62,000 nucleotides of DNA from Phoronis australis. Taxonomy: Eukaryota; Phoronida; Phoronidae. Under the pieces are notes generated by a model. It searched no databases, had not been told where the DNA came from, and saw only the letters and a list, made by a program, of their open reading frames with translations. Location: positions 1,983-63,982 of the forward strand of contig NMRA01000409.1 of the NCBI GenBank assembly GCA_002633005.1, read 5' to 3'. Positions 23,201 to 38,200 of the stretch are shown here, piece after piece. The position numbers and the translations under genes are program-made. Position 1 is the first letter of the stretch, and each line of letters begins with the position of its first letter.

Positions 23201-26200
23201 TGGTCGGCGCATCTCCTTTCAGTATGATTTTGAGTTTCAGCGACTGTCCAATGCGCACAAACTCCGATTGTCGGGCTTCCTCTTTCCGCCTTGAGCCGTG
23301 CATTTGTTCCGGAATAATGTCGCTGAATGCCCGCCTATTCAGCATTCCCTATTGAAATAGTGAAATGTAAGCCTTCATTTTGCAGGAGTTGGCACTCTAA
23401 CAAGTGTTAAAGCAATATGAGTGAATATCACTGATAACTCAGAAACGTCTTAAATGTTTGGGTATTATTAGTGGCATCACGCGATTTCTGAGATTACTGT
23501 AATGTAATCACTTGAACAACCGTCACTGCAGTTCAGTTTTCTGAACGCTAGTGCAATATGTACACGTAGTATGCGATGGGCGATGACATCCTTTGCATCC
23601 CGGAAAACTCTTTGTGCAATTGGCGACTTTTCATTTTCGCGCTCCCCAGAGTAATAACAGCACGAATGTGGCTTCCGGTTGATCCCGACTCAGATTTGGT
23701 GGACGGAAATTCAATTACATAGAGGTTCATTAATTTAAAAGCTGGGGCATAAAATTCCGCTTTCAGATCTTCCATTGTGTGATTAACTTAAATTCACTAA
23801 ATTCTTTTATTTTTGACACCGGTTAGGATCGAAATTCTCGCGTTTTATCAGCCTCAGCCACTTGCTTTGTCGGAGGATATTTCTTCGCAGTGCGAAATGC
23901 GTGGACTATGACGTCCTTGTTCACCAATTCATATTTGAAAATGTTAATGCCTTTTTGTAAGGCACAGGCAGAGGAAATTTGTAAACATTGCAAGAAAGAT
24001 GTTACCACGGTTTTCATACTATTGGGTTGAAGCCTCCCATCCGCATTACATGGAGTCTTTGGGTGGCACTGAACGCCTGCCCACCAAAGATCTGATCGCC
24101 GTCTGGTGGGTTAAAGAAATTCAATATGGCGCGGCTATTTGGAAAGTCAGCTATTGAACAAGTCTACAAACATCATATTATGACGGTTTGTAACATGATG
24201 AAAAACTCACCGACTTGCTGATCTCTGGCACGTAGTCCTGATATAGATTTTGAATGAGCATATCCATGGTCCGCACTCGCTTCTGTGAGAACACTGGCAC
24301 ACTGAACGTAGCTTTCTCCGCGTTGATCACTGCAAAGGAAACGGCATGGTAAGGTTTACAAAAGGACAGGACCGGAGCGTGATCATGGTGCACTTGGAAG
24401 ACATTGTTTAAAATCTGGAATTTCTTTCTTGAAAGTGTACAATGATTTTTGAAATTTATACACAAGTTTTAAATAACCATATGTTTTTAAATAGTAGTTT
24501 GTTGCTTAAATGTGGTGACTAACAAATTCATTGTAGATTCAATCAGTCATGGCAGAGACTGGGAGGGAGACTAAACTAAATTTCTGACTTGAACCTTTGT
24601 CAGTTTGCATGAAACAGATCAAAATGTAGGTGATCAACAGCGTGCCGGTGACGTCAGGTGACCGGCCACTTGTTGAGTTCGTTACTTCTGTTTAGCTGCG
24701 CACGCACAAGTTTGCGTTCATCTATACCGGTCAGTGTGACGCCGTGTAGTTCGCCGAATGAAACAAATTTGGTGGTTGCTGAAGTGAGGTATTTAATATT
24801 CTCGAGGTTAACTTTAAACGCGTGTACGTTATACTGTATGGCACCGTGTATGTGATTTCACTTTTCCGATCACTTAAGACAAGATAAACTACCCCAAAAG
24901 ACACCGATAACAGTGGAGTAGGTCCCGTTCGTAGTTAACGAATTTCGTCGACACGCGTATAGCATCATTAAAATTACAATCGATGCTTTGAACGAAAACA
25001 GACGACAACCTACAGGAGTCGTTAATGATTTGGAAATTAGATGTAATGCCTTTGTACTACAGGTCCTCTCTGAATATCCAAATGAATACAATGGCAAACC
25101 CAGCTTTTTACGAAAAGGGAAGCCCCAGAAATTTGTTTTTGAAGACAACTCTATGTCACAAACAATGTGGAGAAAACCGGTAGTGACATTTAGTGACGTG
25201 TGATCTCAGCACCCAGCGATTTACTGAAATGAAAAATATTGATATTGTTTAAGTTTTCTGCACCTTTTGTTAATGGTTTACATGTATTTCATTAGTTTTA
25301 TGTTTAAGAAAGTGGACAAAGCTGTTGGAACTACTGTTATAGCAAATAAAATATCCCAGTTTTGCTTATAACCTTTTATTTTTGCTACGCTCTCCATTAA
25401 AGGGGCATCGCAATGGTCCGACGTCGTTTAAGAAGTCACAAACATACTGTAATAGACAAGCCTCCTAAGACCACAGAACGTAATTCATCAACTCACCGAC
25501 AACGCAATCTAGAAATAGAAAATCTATAATAGTAGATTTGCGGCACCTGACATCGTCTACAGAAAACTTCGATTAGTCAACGCGAGTCTGGTGCGGTTGC
25601 TGCAGCCATGGCTACAAAACACTTTAGCTACCTTGGAGCCTGTGTGAGTCAGCGTGTGAAACCCGTTGATCGACACGGCTCGTTTGGGCAATTTTCCTCG
25701 GCTTGCAGCCTAGTCTGTGTCTGACTTCACCAGCTTCCTCGATATCACCGTACAGCGGTCATGCGCGCACCCAGGGAGGAATGCTCGGGGGCTCCAAGGA
25801 GCCCTCCCCCCCCCATTTGGCGAAGTGGGAAAAAGGTCCGCCATTGAGAGACAACAAAAAGTGGGAGAAAATGGGACAAAAAGTCCACTAAGTAAGCGCC
25901 AATCGCGCGCACTTCACAGTGGTGCTCAGTTTTTTTTTTCTTTATTCTGGCCGCTGTTTTGTTAGCAAAAGGTTCACAACGCCAGGAATTCGAGCCCACC
26001 CCCCCGTATTGCAGGCTGCATGGCGGTGACGATAAAAGCGGAGAGTTGGTGGGTTACACTTATGATTCCATAGCAACTCAAAGCACGGAAATGTGTGGCT
26101 CTATGCCAAGCAATATACAATTTGCTGAGGTTGATTTTGAATGGAAGGTGATGTTCGCGTGATTTCCTCTGCATGGCATTTAGGTGGTCATTAACCTACA

Positions 26201-29200
26201 CGTGTGTGAAGGATTAATAGAAAGGAAATTGCCCTTTCAAAATAACGAGCAGCTTCATTGATACTGTAAGTTCAATGAACTTCGAATCAAAAAACAAAAC
26301 ACACAAGTCATGACAACGGCTTGAGGGTCGCGACAGTGAGGGTCAATTACATGCAATTACAATAATTAAAATGTCTCGGGTGTCTCCTGTCATGTACACG
26401 GACCTTTCAAGACCATTTTCTACTCCGATACGTTTAAAAAACATTTTAATGACATCTTAAATGAGGATGTGATGAAGTAATTTTGCACCACTCCAATTAG
26501 TTGAAGGAAATTTCCTATTTGTGTTAAATATTTGAGGCGGCGACTGGCTTAAATTCCGATCAGAAAGGGTCAGGTATGACCTACAAGTAAATGCACTGAT
26601 ACCTTTCTTTGTAAATGTCCCGGGGCACCCGCATTGGTTTATTCGTTCCTTGACCGACGGCCTTGTATATACAGAGCTGTGGCAGTATTCCGAATAATGC
26701 AGGTATGTCTACTTGTTCAAATTATTCAATTGTGGAAGAAACTTGACTTATATGGTTCAAAATGGTATAGACGTTCACGGGAATCATTTTGCATTAACTA
26801 TCATTAAAGCGCACTAAAACACCATTAATAAAAACACCGAAATCCTCCCACAACTGCACTGTTCATACATGAGTGTTTCTTAGTATCATGAATGGGAATT
26901 TTTCTTAGTAGCATGAATGGCCACTAGAAGACGCAGAACCAGTCCAACCCGTCTGAAAATGGGAATGCCTCCTATTTCAAAAAATCCATCAAAAATTGTA
27001 AAGATAAAGAGGCCAAATTAAGAGACAGCTCCATAATCGGATCCATTTAGCTGTTTTCAGTCTCGTAGAAATGCACTTACAACTGCCATTAAGATCCTGC
27101 AGTCGACTTAGGAGATGGAGCTGCAGATGCAAAAATGCCGCTAGGGAGCACTGCAGTAGACGGGGCTTCACACAAACTTCAGTCGTGCTATTGTCAGTAG
27201 TAACACAACTACTAATTTGCAAAATGATTTTCTGAGCGCCTTGGTGGATACAGGAGCGCACGACGAAAAACTTACTCGAACATAAATGGACAATAAGAGG
27301 CGAGGAACACGTCGATTCCGTCCTAGTACGGAAATCTATTTGCCAAACCTCATCAAAAACGGTGAAAGAACACTAAAGACAGAGGCCAACGTAAAATTGA
27401 AATTGCCACCAGGGTGCACGACGGCAACCAAACCCATCCATCCAAACCTCGTGATCAGTCGTCGTTACATTTGCCAAATTCCACATGCTACTCCAACGGG
27501 TTAAATGAGTTAAAGCCAAGTACGTGAATCGTAGGAAAATTATCATATTCTCTAAACGTTGTTTTGGACGCTTGGTGGACATAGGGTTGGATCGCAACAA
27601 AAAGATTCGAAAATAATAAAAATGCCCACCAGATTACGCACAATACACCGATTGGGTTCAATAATGTTGAGTCCTCAATAGAAACAAAATCTAGGTAATA
27701 CAAGGTACATTGACTTCGTAAGCCAAACATGGCGCATCACTTTACTGAGGTGCGGTCGTACTATCTCCTGAAATGTTTAGGTCCGGCATTTTCTGAGGAA
27801 AGAACACTAAATTATCTAGTAATATCGGGGTGTGAAAAGTGACGTCAAAAGACCATTTCTGCTTTTAGCTTTTTTCTCGTAAATTGTCCAGTAGCCGAAC
27901 TATTTTTGCGCAGTCGTGATATGCAGTCGATTTTCACATGTTGCTCGTTTGCGCTGTTCTGTGTGACGTAATAAGGCGCATATACGTGCCGACGCTACAT
28001 CGGACGATTCGTGCTTATTTATATTGTTTCCAAAGTAATTTTTCCCGGCAGTCTTCACGCTTATTCAAATCACAATGAACACAAAATCACTTAATGTAAC
28101 TACAATGTTCCACAGTTGCGTGCTTACATTTTACTAGAAGAAAATCCCTAAATTCCGTCTTGTCCTTGAACACTGGTGGACTTGGTAGCGGAGGCCCAAA
28201 CAGTGGCACCGAAGCATCTGAGTAGACATGCAGCCGATAGGAGTCGTCCAACTTCACGTGCGTCACAACAGCGAAGATATCTGATTGGTGATGAGTCAAA
28301 GACAAACGACGTCGGAAATTCAGCGTGTTGTCATTTAGGGTGAAGTGAGCTTTCTTCAGATAAAAACTGTAGAATATTTTGTAAATGACAACCATCTCAA
28401 ATCAAAAACACGCCACAAAAAAAAGCATTTTTAACGAAAAACAACCCAGCCACCGATCCTGAAGGAACCTTGATTAGAAAACACGCCTCAATCTATGGGA
28501 ATTAAAGACCTGAATCAACAACGTTTGCCATCTAACACAACTACTATTTTTGTGCATTAAGTTTGCAATGGTAAATTACCCCCTCGCCTACTTTCTGCTA
28601 AAGCTTAAACAACACAAGCATTACCAGCTTAAATTTAACACTTTTAATCATGCCTTTATCCGGCAATTTCACGAAGTTGATGTCATTGCAGCCAGAATTA
28701 AAACAATAATTACGTAAAACAGGGAAAGTTACCTTTTAAGACTATTTTAGTTAATTTGTCATATACTGTGAGCCTCTCTGTTTGGGGGCCTGTTGTTATA
28801 CTCTAACAGTCAAGTTATATTTAACTGGTTTCACTGATCTGTAAAATGGCAACTTGTCACTTACCGAGTCTGTTACTGAAAATCGTAGGGCGTCCCGATG
28901 TTTTGGCTTAATCTCACCTCAGGGCTATTGACAAAAACGTTCAAGATAATTTTTGGTGTGCAAAAAAGTACATACTTGCATTCTCTCGATATAGGACGAA
29001 TTTGTTTCATGAACAGTGACTTAGGACTTGAGTCCGGAAGTTGGTATTAGGTTACTCACAGGTTCTTCTAAAAATATATAAAAATTTCACTCTAGCAAAA
29101 GTAAACTATACAATCTCATGGAATACACCGATAAGTGTAAGTCGTTGAGATAATTCGTGCAAAGTATGTTGGTTGGTGACGTGCCAACAATTGCTTGACT

Positions 29201-32200
29201 AAACTGTTACTCAGCGAAAGTAAAGTTCTCCGAAATTGTACATGTAGCTATGAAGAGGGAGTGTAAAACCAACGTCTGATGTATTAAGTCTTGAGCCATT
29301 TTTAATGAAACGGGCCCCAAATCTGTATATCAGCATACATGCACCAGCAGTAACCGATCGCTATTCCATACAACATGCTGTTGGCCATGCGGTTTCTTTT
29401 TCATGTGCAAATGAAGACCTACATGTTTGAGAAAACACGGAGTGTTGCATGTGGCTCTAGTAGAAAGCGACTGTTCCACCTCGCCGTTAAATTTAGATGC
29501 ACGTGGTCTTAAAACATAATAATAAAAGGATACGTGTAAAATGAGTCTTCATGTTTGAAGGCTTGAATACTGGTCTGATTTTGTTGTCGCAAAGGTCGTG
29601 ATCACAGTCCATAAAAACTATATTGACGATGTCATTTCCTATATGTCGTTTCCTTTCCACCTAAAATTGCAACAAAATTATCTCGTAATAAGACTTCATT
29701 ACAAAAATTGGCTGCACTTGATTGACTACGAAGGTTACAAGCACTTACAACCAGTTACAACGGTTAAGACATCTGATTGGCCCAGAATGATGTCTTCCGG
29801 CTCAAAAATAAATCCGATGCCTTGTTGCTGGAACCCGGCAGAATCTGCGAAATCAACCATTACCAGCGTGTATTCCATCAGCCCTTTCACTTACGTTCAT
29901 GGTAAGAAGATACGTGTAAATGAAACTGAGCGCAGGAAACACGTGCCACAAAATCTTGAAATAATACAAAAATTCATTGAAAAAGTTGATCAAAATTTAG
30001 TTCACAAATGTGTACTTGTGAATATCTGGACTGCACCCATGTAGTTCGTTTTTCCTCGAAGACGCTTCTGTAAGTACATGTATAATCAATTATAATAGCT
30101 GGGAAATCAACTCCAATTAAAGTTGGAATATCGTCTCAGATCGGACCACCTCGGGTGTTTTTGCAGACTTGAATTTCTCATCAGAGATAAACACGTGATT
30201 TGCGCTAGTGCGGACTTCAGTCATACTGTCAGTCTCTCAAGTCTGATAAGTCAAATAACTTTCCATGTGACTGAACATCGCTCATGCACAAATTGCGTAC
30301 AACGAAGGACAACTTAAGGCTATGAAAAAACCTGAGGTGTTCTGGTGGTATGGTCTTGGTATGGTGCGGTGGTCAATCAGATTCTCCTTTCTAGCATGAA
30401 CACTTTGCTGCACCTAACACGAGTTTCAACAGCACTTCAGCACAATGTCCATTGTTCAGTGATCATGTCACTGAAAAAGGGTGGTGCTGAAAATTCCGAG
30501 ATAAGATTTTTTTCCAATGCTGTGTGGTCCGAGGCAGAGTATTGCATCTGATCTCTGCCTACTCGCCAACACCTACCACTCTTACGGAGAACCAAGAGGT
30601 CAACTTCCGTCCACGGTTAGCTAAGTGGTCAGCTGATATGGACTCATACACTGACTTGGTTCGTCATTGCAGATATATTTGGACGCTGACGGACACATAC
30701 GTTTATCGATTCCGTTTTTGGTGTACTAATTGGCAGTCTACGAATCGCTTTTTTCACTAATCAGTGATTGAGACGCCAGCTCTAAAATAAGAAAGGGTCG
30801 ATGTGGGATGCATTCACGAAAGTCCTCAAGAGATATCACAGTACTTTCACTCGTCAGAATTAAAGTCAGTGTACGTGCCCCTAATGACCGATATTACATG
30901 TGACACCGGGTACCTGTTGCCTGTTGTCTTCGGAATATGGCAGATTCGTTGATATGTGAAACATAATTTCATGACCTTCGTACACCGTGTAGATCGACTC
31001 GTCACCCGTGGTATCATCTGTAACAGACGACAAAACATGTCCGCTACGGTAATCATATCATGACAGCTTTTAAACCCTGTTGTTGAACATTTCATTGGGA
31101 GGTATCAACGCCACTTTGATTGCAAATTTTACCACATCCAAAACAATCCAATCTTGGTTGGCGAATGGAGAAATGCGCAATCTACCCCTGAGCCTAGTCT
31201 AAGCAGGAGCTCTGTTGTTGTACTATGATTAGCGAGTGAAAATGATGAGATTCTACGTTTCATGCTGAGATCTGATCATTAAAGCTGTAGTAATAATATT
31301 GATTAAAATGTCCATGAACACGTAATTAAAAAACATCATAGGCAAAGGCAAGTCATTTGTACGCTGTAGGTACGCGCAAGAATTTTTCTGTTCCTTTGCA
31401 CGTGTGTAGTTCAAAATGGCACAATCAGGTTGTGAGTGCGCACATTCCAACTAAGCATAGAGATCATTTTTCAATAAGGAGACGAGTCACCTACCGTGAG
31501 TATCCAAGCCGCCCTTGAAGCGGTCCCACGACTGAAGTTTTATCCGCTCGCCTAACAAATCCAGAAATTCTTCGAACTCTTCCGAAGATTTTTCTGTAAA
31601 ACAAGATGTTTTGAATGCTCTTATTATACAAACGATATTCCACGTGTTTTATGGTCTCACTACAAACACACCTACATGTACATGTGATTTTAGACGTAAA
31701 TTAGAAAAATAAAGAAAACTAACTTCAGCAAAAGTATGTACCCAAAACTGCTACTTACTGAGTGAATGGTTAAACCTAAACGTGGTGATCGTGAAGTATG
31801 CGTAAGAACTGCAAGTTAGATCCTAAGTCTCGAGTCACTTCTTAGGACTAGACCCCTGCACTTGGACGGATATTGTTAAAGTAATGAGTGACAACTCGGA
31901 AACAGGTTAGTTTCACTCACCGTTTCCGTACATTTCCTCGTCCGACTCTTGGCCTTCTAGAGCGTATATGACTCCAAATTTGAAGTTAACCGATCCTTCT
32001 TGTTCTTCTAATACCAGTAGCTCTTTCTGTATTTCTGGGCTAAATATCTCCTTAGGTCCTTTGTCGATTTTCTCCAAAGAAAACGCGTTTAGAATTCCTT
32101 TGACCGATATCGGCTTATTTAGGTTATAGGCTAAACATATTTTCTGGACACCCTGTAAGTTGAAGAAATCATGTAATGTCTAATAATTGCAACCCAAAGT

Positions 32201-35200
32201 ATAGATAGGTTACGAAACTCTGTCCTTGCCCAGTTGTGTAAAGCTACAGTTAAAACTTATAACGAGCATCTTTGCAATACCCTTTTAAGCCTTTGACGTG
32301 AGGTAACAAGGGAAACAATTATATGCGATTAAAATGTTAAGGTTATTTACATGTAGTACCTTGAAGACAAGACTGCAAATTTAGCCAACAATCCACAAAA
32401 TTATTTTTACTAAGTATAGGAAAACATTTCTCAAAAGCAAAAACTGTCAAATTTGGTTATTGACTTTGTACCAATCTGTCTAAGTACAAACGAACTTAAA
32501 GTGAACATGTTATTTTACTAAAATTTACCGAAACAGAAAAATACAATTGTAAGAAATCAACGATATCAGTAAAATTACAAAACTTCGTTGATGAAAAAAT
32601 GAAAAGTTCAAGGTGAAGCTTATAAACCGGCTACATTATGTGAATTGATCATTTCCTTTTCGTTTTATACAATTTTGGCGTTTTTTCATAAAAATGATAA
32701 GCCATGTTTTTGATAACCCCTCATGCAAAAGTGGAGTGTTTTAAAAACAATTTCTAACATTTTTATAGAACAGTGCAAAAAGCACGTATGTGAAAATTTC
32801 ATATGAGTACAATCAATCATTTAAAATTTGATAAATGATGTTCTCTAGTTAGCCAATTTTGGACTTTTTAGGGTCCTAAGTAACCTCTATTGAACTTTGG
32901 CCCTGAATGCTTTTCTATTTTCTATTTTCAGGTTTGTGTGCATCCGGTGGACCAGAGAATTAAAGCTTAGACGGCCAGTTTTCAAAGCCCAAAGCAATCC
33001 ACGTAGGGTTCCTTGCATAGTCATCAGTGGGCATCCAAATGGAGACGCGATATTCCGCCAAGTTTGTATGCTTCTACATAATCTTAAACGCTCAATGAAA
33101 GACCTTCGTACTCGTCTCTGCTTATTAGTGGCTAACAGGTGGAAAAAACCGTTACAAATTGCGAAACTCTTAATGGACGTCACCGGGCTAACCTATTTTA
33201 GAATACGTTATGATACGTGTAGGGCTGATTTTCAAATACTGGTATATTGCGTGTGATTAACCTAGGTTAATAAAATACATACACGTGTACAAGCTAACAA
33301 TAAAGTAAAACGGAAATTATTGAAGGGTGTTATAACTGTAGATTTTATAGGAATGGTTAGGTGCTAAAATATAAAAAGACGCAAATGCGTCACAAAGAAT
33401 ACTAATTGACAGCAGTGTAATTTTTAAACCAATCAAGACATTATTAGTATTCTCTCATAAATTTACGTTACTTTGTGAGCGAGTCTTTAAATCAATAACA
33501 CCTGTGGCAGCCGCCTAATTGTTTGTCGCAGCTGTTCGTTTCACAGATGCGCGCGCACTTACCTTTTTCCGCCAAAGTATTGCGCGATACTGCTGTATAT
33601 TGTGATTGTTAGCGTCGGTTAGCACCACCGAGAGAATGAATGCCTCTTTGCTGGCATCCAATCCTATATAATTTTGATGCACTGCAATCAGAATAAATTG
33701 TTATTTTATTATCAAAATGAAGTGCAACCAAAAATAAACTATTCTTTTACAACAACAAGTCAAAATTTTAGATGTTCAGTTAATATTTGACGATGCCGTT
33801 ACATAAAGGTAATACTCGTGGGTTGGGCGGTGTCATGTGATACTACGTGTATGATCGGGGATACGTTAAGTAGACGGCTTCGATGGCAATACATACACAA
33901 AAGGTACAGAGAGTGGCGTTGATGAAGTAATATCCCACGAGATATTATTCCGCGTAACGACCGAGACCGAAGTATTTATCCCATACGCATCAAATTCCTA
34001 AGTTTCTTTCATTTTTTCGCCAGATTTTTCAAATATTTCTCTCAGACTGTTCACGATACGCCGATTAATGTCATCGTATTTTCATAAAATTTGGAATATA
34101 GGCATCTATTGGTGAGATGACGCTATCTTCCCGTTTTCGGGTGGATTTGAGGTTTTTGGCGCCACCTCACTTTTACTGTTTTCGAGTAGGTTTTTTGACT
34201 TCCACCCCTCTAGCAACCAAACCGCTCTAAGGATGATTGTGAAAATTAGCATATCGTATGTTCTTACTATAAAGAGGATGACTGATGATGATTTTCCGAG
34301 GACTTCCAGTATTGAGGCGCCTCCTAGTGGCAGTTTTGTTTTTTTTTTGCTCCCAAGGCTGTATCTCCTAAACAGTTTGGTGGAATTTTACTAAATTTAG
34401 CAAGTGTATTTATGTTATTTTGACAACGAACGACTTTCTCAAGGATCTGACCACCAGTGTCCTCCTAGTGGCAGTTTTAGTTTTTTTATGTTTACCTTTG
34501 TATATTCAAAGGTCCTTATAGTCAGGTTTGTTGTGTAATTTTGTTGGAATCTTTTGGGGAATGTGGAAACTATATATTTTTGGAAACCTCATGCAAGGAC
34601 AAGTCAGAAAATAATTGATTCCATTTATGGCGGCCATCTTGGAATTTCAAAAATGGCGCCGGTAAAATGGATTTTGCCCAATATCTCCGATTTTGGGTCA
34701 CTTGGAATGTGGGTTTTTATGGCTACACTGCATTTCTAAGGTCAAGGAACTGGATTTTTTATTTTATTGGCGGCGATTTTCGGTTTTTAAAAGTTGAGCC
34801 ATTTTTGGTCATGGGAGAGGAAACGGCTCATTGGGATGTTCGGTATGTAAGTTTCATCTCTTATCTGGTACTGTACTTGACCTTTTCTCTGCCTCCTTTT
34901 TTCTCTTGTTGCTTGTTTCAAAGAATTGTCTTTGTTGGTGTCAAAAACCAGAATGATATCGTCATAATATCTAATTAACAACATCACTTCCATGCTATCC
35001 ACACGTGCAGTTTTGTGACTTGTATGAACACACTCAGTGGATGTTTTCCAGATCTAAAACCTCTCTTGCCGCTTGAGGACTGTCCTGTTTTAAGACGTCT
35101 GCTTCGGAAAGTTTCTACAGAAGGTCTATTCGAGTCAACTTGTCTGTGCACGGCAGCATTGCCCAGCTAAGATTGCTCTTGGTATTAGGGTGAATTCAGT

Positions 35201-38200
35201 GTGGCTGATAGCCTGTTTCTAATCGATGTGTCCAGCAGGCCACAGCTCCTTTTGTTCTCGTCATTGATCCTCAGCCTGATCAGCCTGGTTACTGCCAAAA
35301 TTATCTGCCATCTGACTGTCAAAGGTAAAATGCATTTCCATTGAGCAGAAGAGAGCTGGATTCCAAAGAGAACAGTGGAAATAATATCGAAGTCTTCAAA
35401 AGATATGTCTTAAATGTCTTTTCAAAAAGATATTAGATATACACTGTAAATAAAGTGTAGAACAATAAATCAATTACTGGACTTACGGTTTATTGAGTAA
35501 GTCCAGTAATTGATTCATTTTTCTAAATATTATTACGAATGTCATAATTTGGACATAGTGAACCTGACTATTAACGGATTTTTATAAAATTTGGAGTATA
35601 TGCATGTATTGTTGCAGTTCGCTATCCTCCCATTTTGGGATGGATTGAGGGTAATTTGTGCCACCTTGTTGTCATTTATACGTTTTTTGGCGTCCACTCC
35701 TCTATCAACCAAACCATTTTAAGGATGATTTTGAAAATTGTCGTGTACTCAGTGTGAAGAGAACGGTTACGCTGACAACTTCGGTTACTGCGGCTCCTCC
35801 TAGCGGTGGTTTTGTTTTGTATTGCGGCCATAGCTCTATCTCCTAAACCCGCTGAAAGATCTTTATTAAATTTAGTAAGTGTATTTATATGAAGCTAAAA
35901 ATAGACGATGACTTTGAGGCGGACGCTGAGCCCCCTAGTGGCAATTTCATTTTTCCGCTTTCCTTTGTTGCTCTGGAGTTCCTCTTGTCAATGACTGATT
36001 TTCGCTAAATTTGGTGAATAGCTTTCTGTTAAATAAGCGATGTCATGTTCCGTTTTCAGATGGAGTGGACGTGTTGCGCCATCTAGTGGCTATTTTTATG
36101 ATAGTAATGAACTCCTCTAGAAGCACATCGTTTGCAGTGCATGCTTGGCCGCATTTCAACGCTCTGCGTTGCTCTTGTTTTTTTAGTCCCCCGTTTGCTT
36201 TGTTAGTAAAAGGTCCACATTTCCAAAAATTCGAGCTCCCTCGTATTTCAGGCTGGGTGCGAACATGCTAAAAACAGTTCAATTACAACAATATTTCATA
36301 TTGTAGTTAGTGAGAAAAGAATCTGTTTCTTCAGAAACGGTACAACAGATAACTCTACTTGCTTTGTAGAGGTAGCTCCTTTTGGCGCTCTTAATATATT
36401 TTACCGAGACAGTGCAAACTACGCTAATGAACATGCACGCATTTGGCGAAGTGGACATAAAGGTCGGCCCCAGAGAAACAAAAACTCCCCAAAATGGTAG
36501 AAAACGAGAGAAAAGTCCACTAAAAAGGCAGGAGCTACCAAAATTTGGCGAATTCACAATTTATAGCTCTGAAAATGCCCCATAAATCTTAGTAAAAGGT
36601 CTACATTTACAAGAATTCGAACCCCTCCCCATTTTGTAGGATAGGTGCGCGCATGATGAGATGAAGGTGTATTGAAACATAAATCAACTGTGCCTTCTGT
36701 CAAAAATATAATTGCCCAGTAATGCCACTCGTGAAACCAATCTCAAATTGTCTGTTCATCCGATTTAAATTGATTTCTAAACATGAAATGATTCGTTTGT
36801 GTTCAAGATAAGGCTCGTCAAGTTCCATGTTAATGCCCCGGAGCGTTACAGACATCAAGGGAATCCCAGACGTTTCATGATAACGACTTTCATTTAAACA
36901 GCAGATGAGCAAGTGCGCTTTCGGCAATTTGTTTTTCTGTGACACCAAAACGCTGTTTTATAGCGCTTTGAAATATCTTCAGTCAGCATACATGTACCAT
37001 TGCCGTAGTTTGTTATAATTACGTATGACGTCATCCGCGAACTTACTTTTTCCTAAGAAGTATTTAAAGTACCACCTGGTCTCAAACTCGGGATTTTCCA
37101 GGTGAACGGGACTACCAAGGGGGCTACCAACCTACAATAGAGAAAGAACTTAGTTCATTTACAAGCATACTGTCCCTTTTAATGACCAGCAAAACACTGA
37201 TTGTGAAGCACCTAGTCTACCATATAAGACAATGGCTACTAGGAGAGTTTGAACCCTCGAATGGACCAAAGCGCCGCTGAGCAAGAAGGCTTCCAACATG
37301 CCATTGATTGCAAGCGAATACATATATTTAATGTCACTGTTGGACTAATTTCTGTCGTATCATTATTTTTTCCATGCCAAGGACAAATTTGAGACAGGTT
37401 TTCTGCACCGGTTTCAGTTAATCTGGACATCGGATGTTTGAGAAGGAAATGGGAGGAGGTGATCTTTCAAGCATACATCACCAAATTCACAAACGTTTAC
37501 ATTTTGTGTGCGTTTGCGTTTGACACGCTCATTATTTCAAAGGATCTATTAATGGATGTACATATACATGTACTTGCCTGCACACACCACCAGTGCTGAG
37601 AGCTCTGCACATACTGATCTATGTGCGGACCACATACAAATGACGTCTTCATGGCCCGGCGGGCCATGCCAGCGGATTGGTTGAGCCACGAGTTCGTGCG
37701 AAAAACTATTTCATAAGATACATTTACGCGCGTATGTGTGTGTGTGTGTGTGTGTGTGTGTACAGTATGTGTGCGCGTGTGCGCGTGTGCGTGTGTGCGT
37801 ATGTGTGCGTGTGTGTGTTACCTATCGAATTGTTAGTGCAAAACATTTGATCACTCAGCACCATATGCCGACGTCTTGTATTTTACAAATGTTTTTCGAA
37901 CAGCTGTATGAAAGTATGCTCCATGGAGAACAATGACCGCAAAAGATCTCGATTACCTAAAGGGACCGTAGTCAATATCCGGTGATACAATGCGTTACAC
38001 TATATTATTCGTCTGAGCCCCGTTTATAAAAGCCATTAGCTGGACAGCAGATATAACGTTGTTTTATCTTGCGTCATTACCATGCGCCAACGTTGAATAT
38101 GACACATACGCAAAACAATAAAACCATCTAATCCATAGGATTTTGAGCTTTATGCAAATTAACCAAAGGTTCAATTAATGTTGACTAAAAACTCGCTATT

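Larger units (their letters stand above)
33682..37046 (-). other. GARNL3 intron 5 with satellite-like repeats
   Basis: 3.4 kb. It contains two related blocks of diverged tandem repeat (34080-34520 and 35570-36090), a perfect hairpin at 35468-35515 and two family A copies. Confidence 0.7.

Noticed and set aside
37736-37936. 66-codon ORF rich in Cys and Val
   Set aside because: It is a translation of the TG microsatellite.
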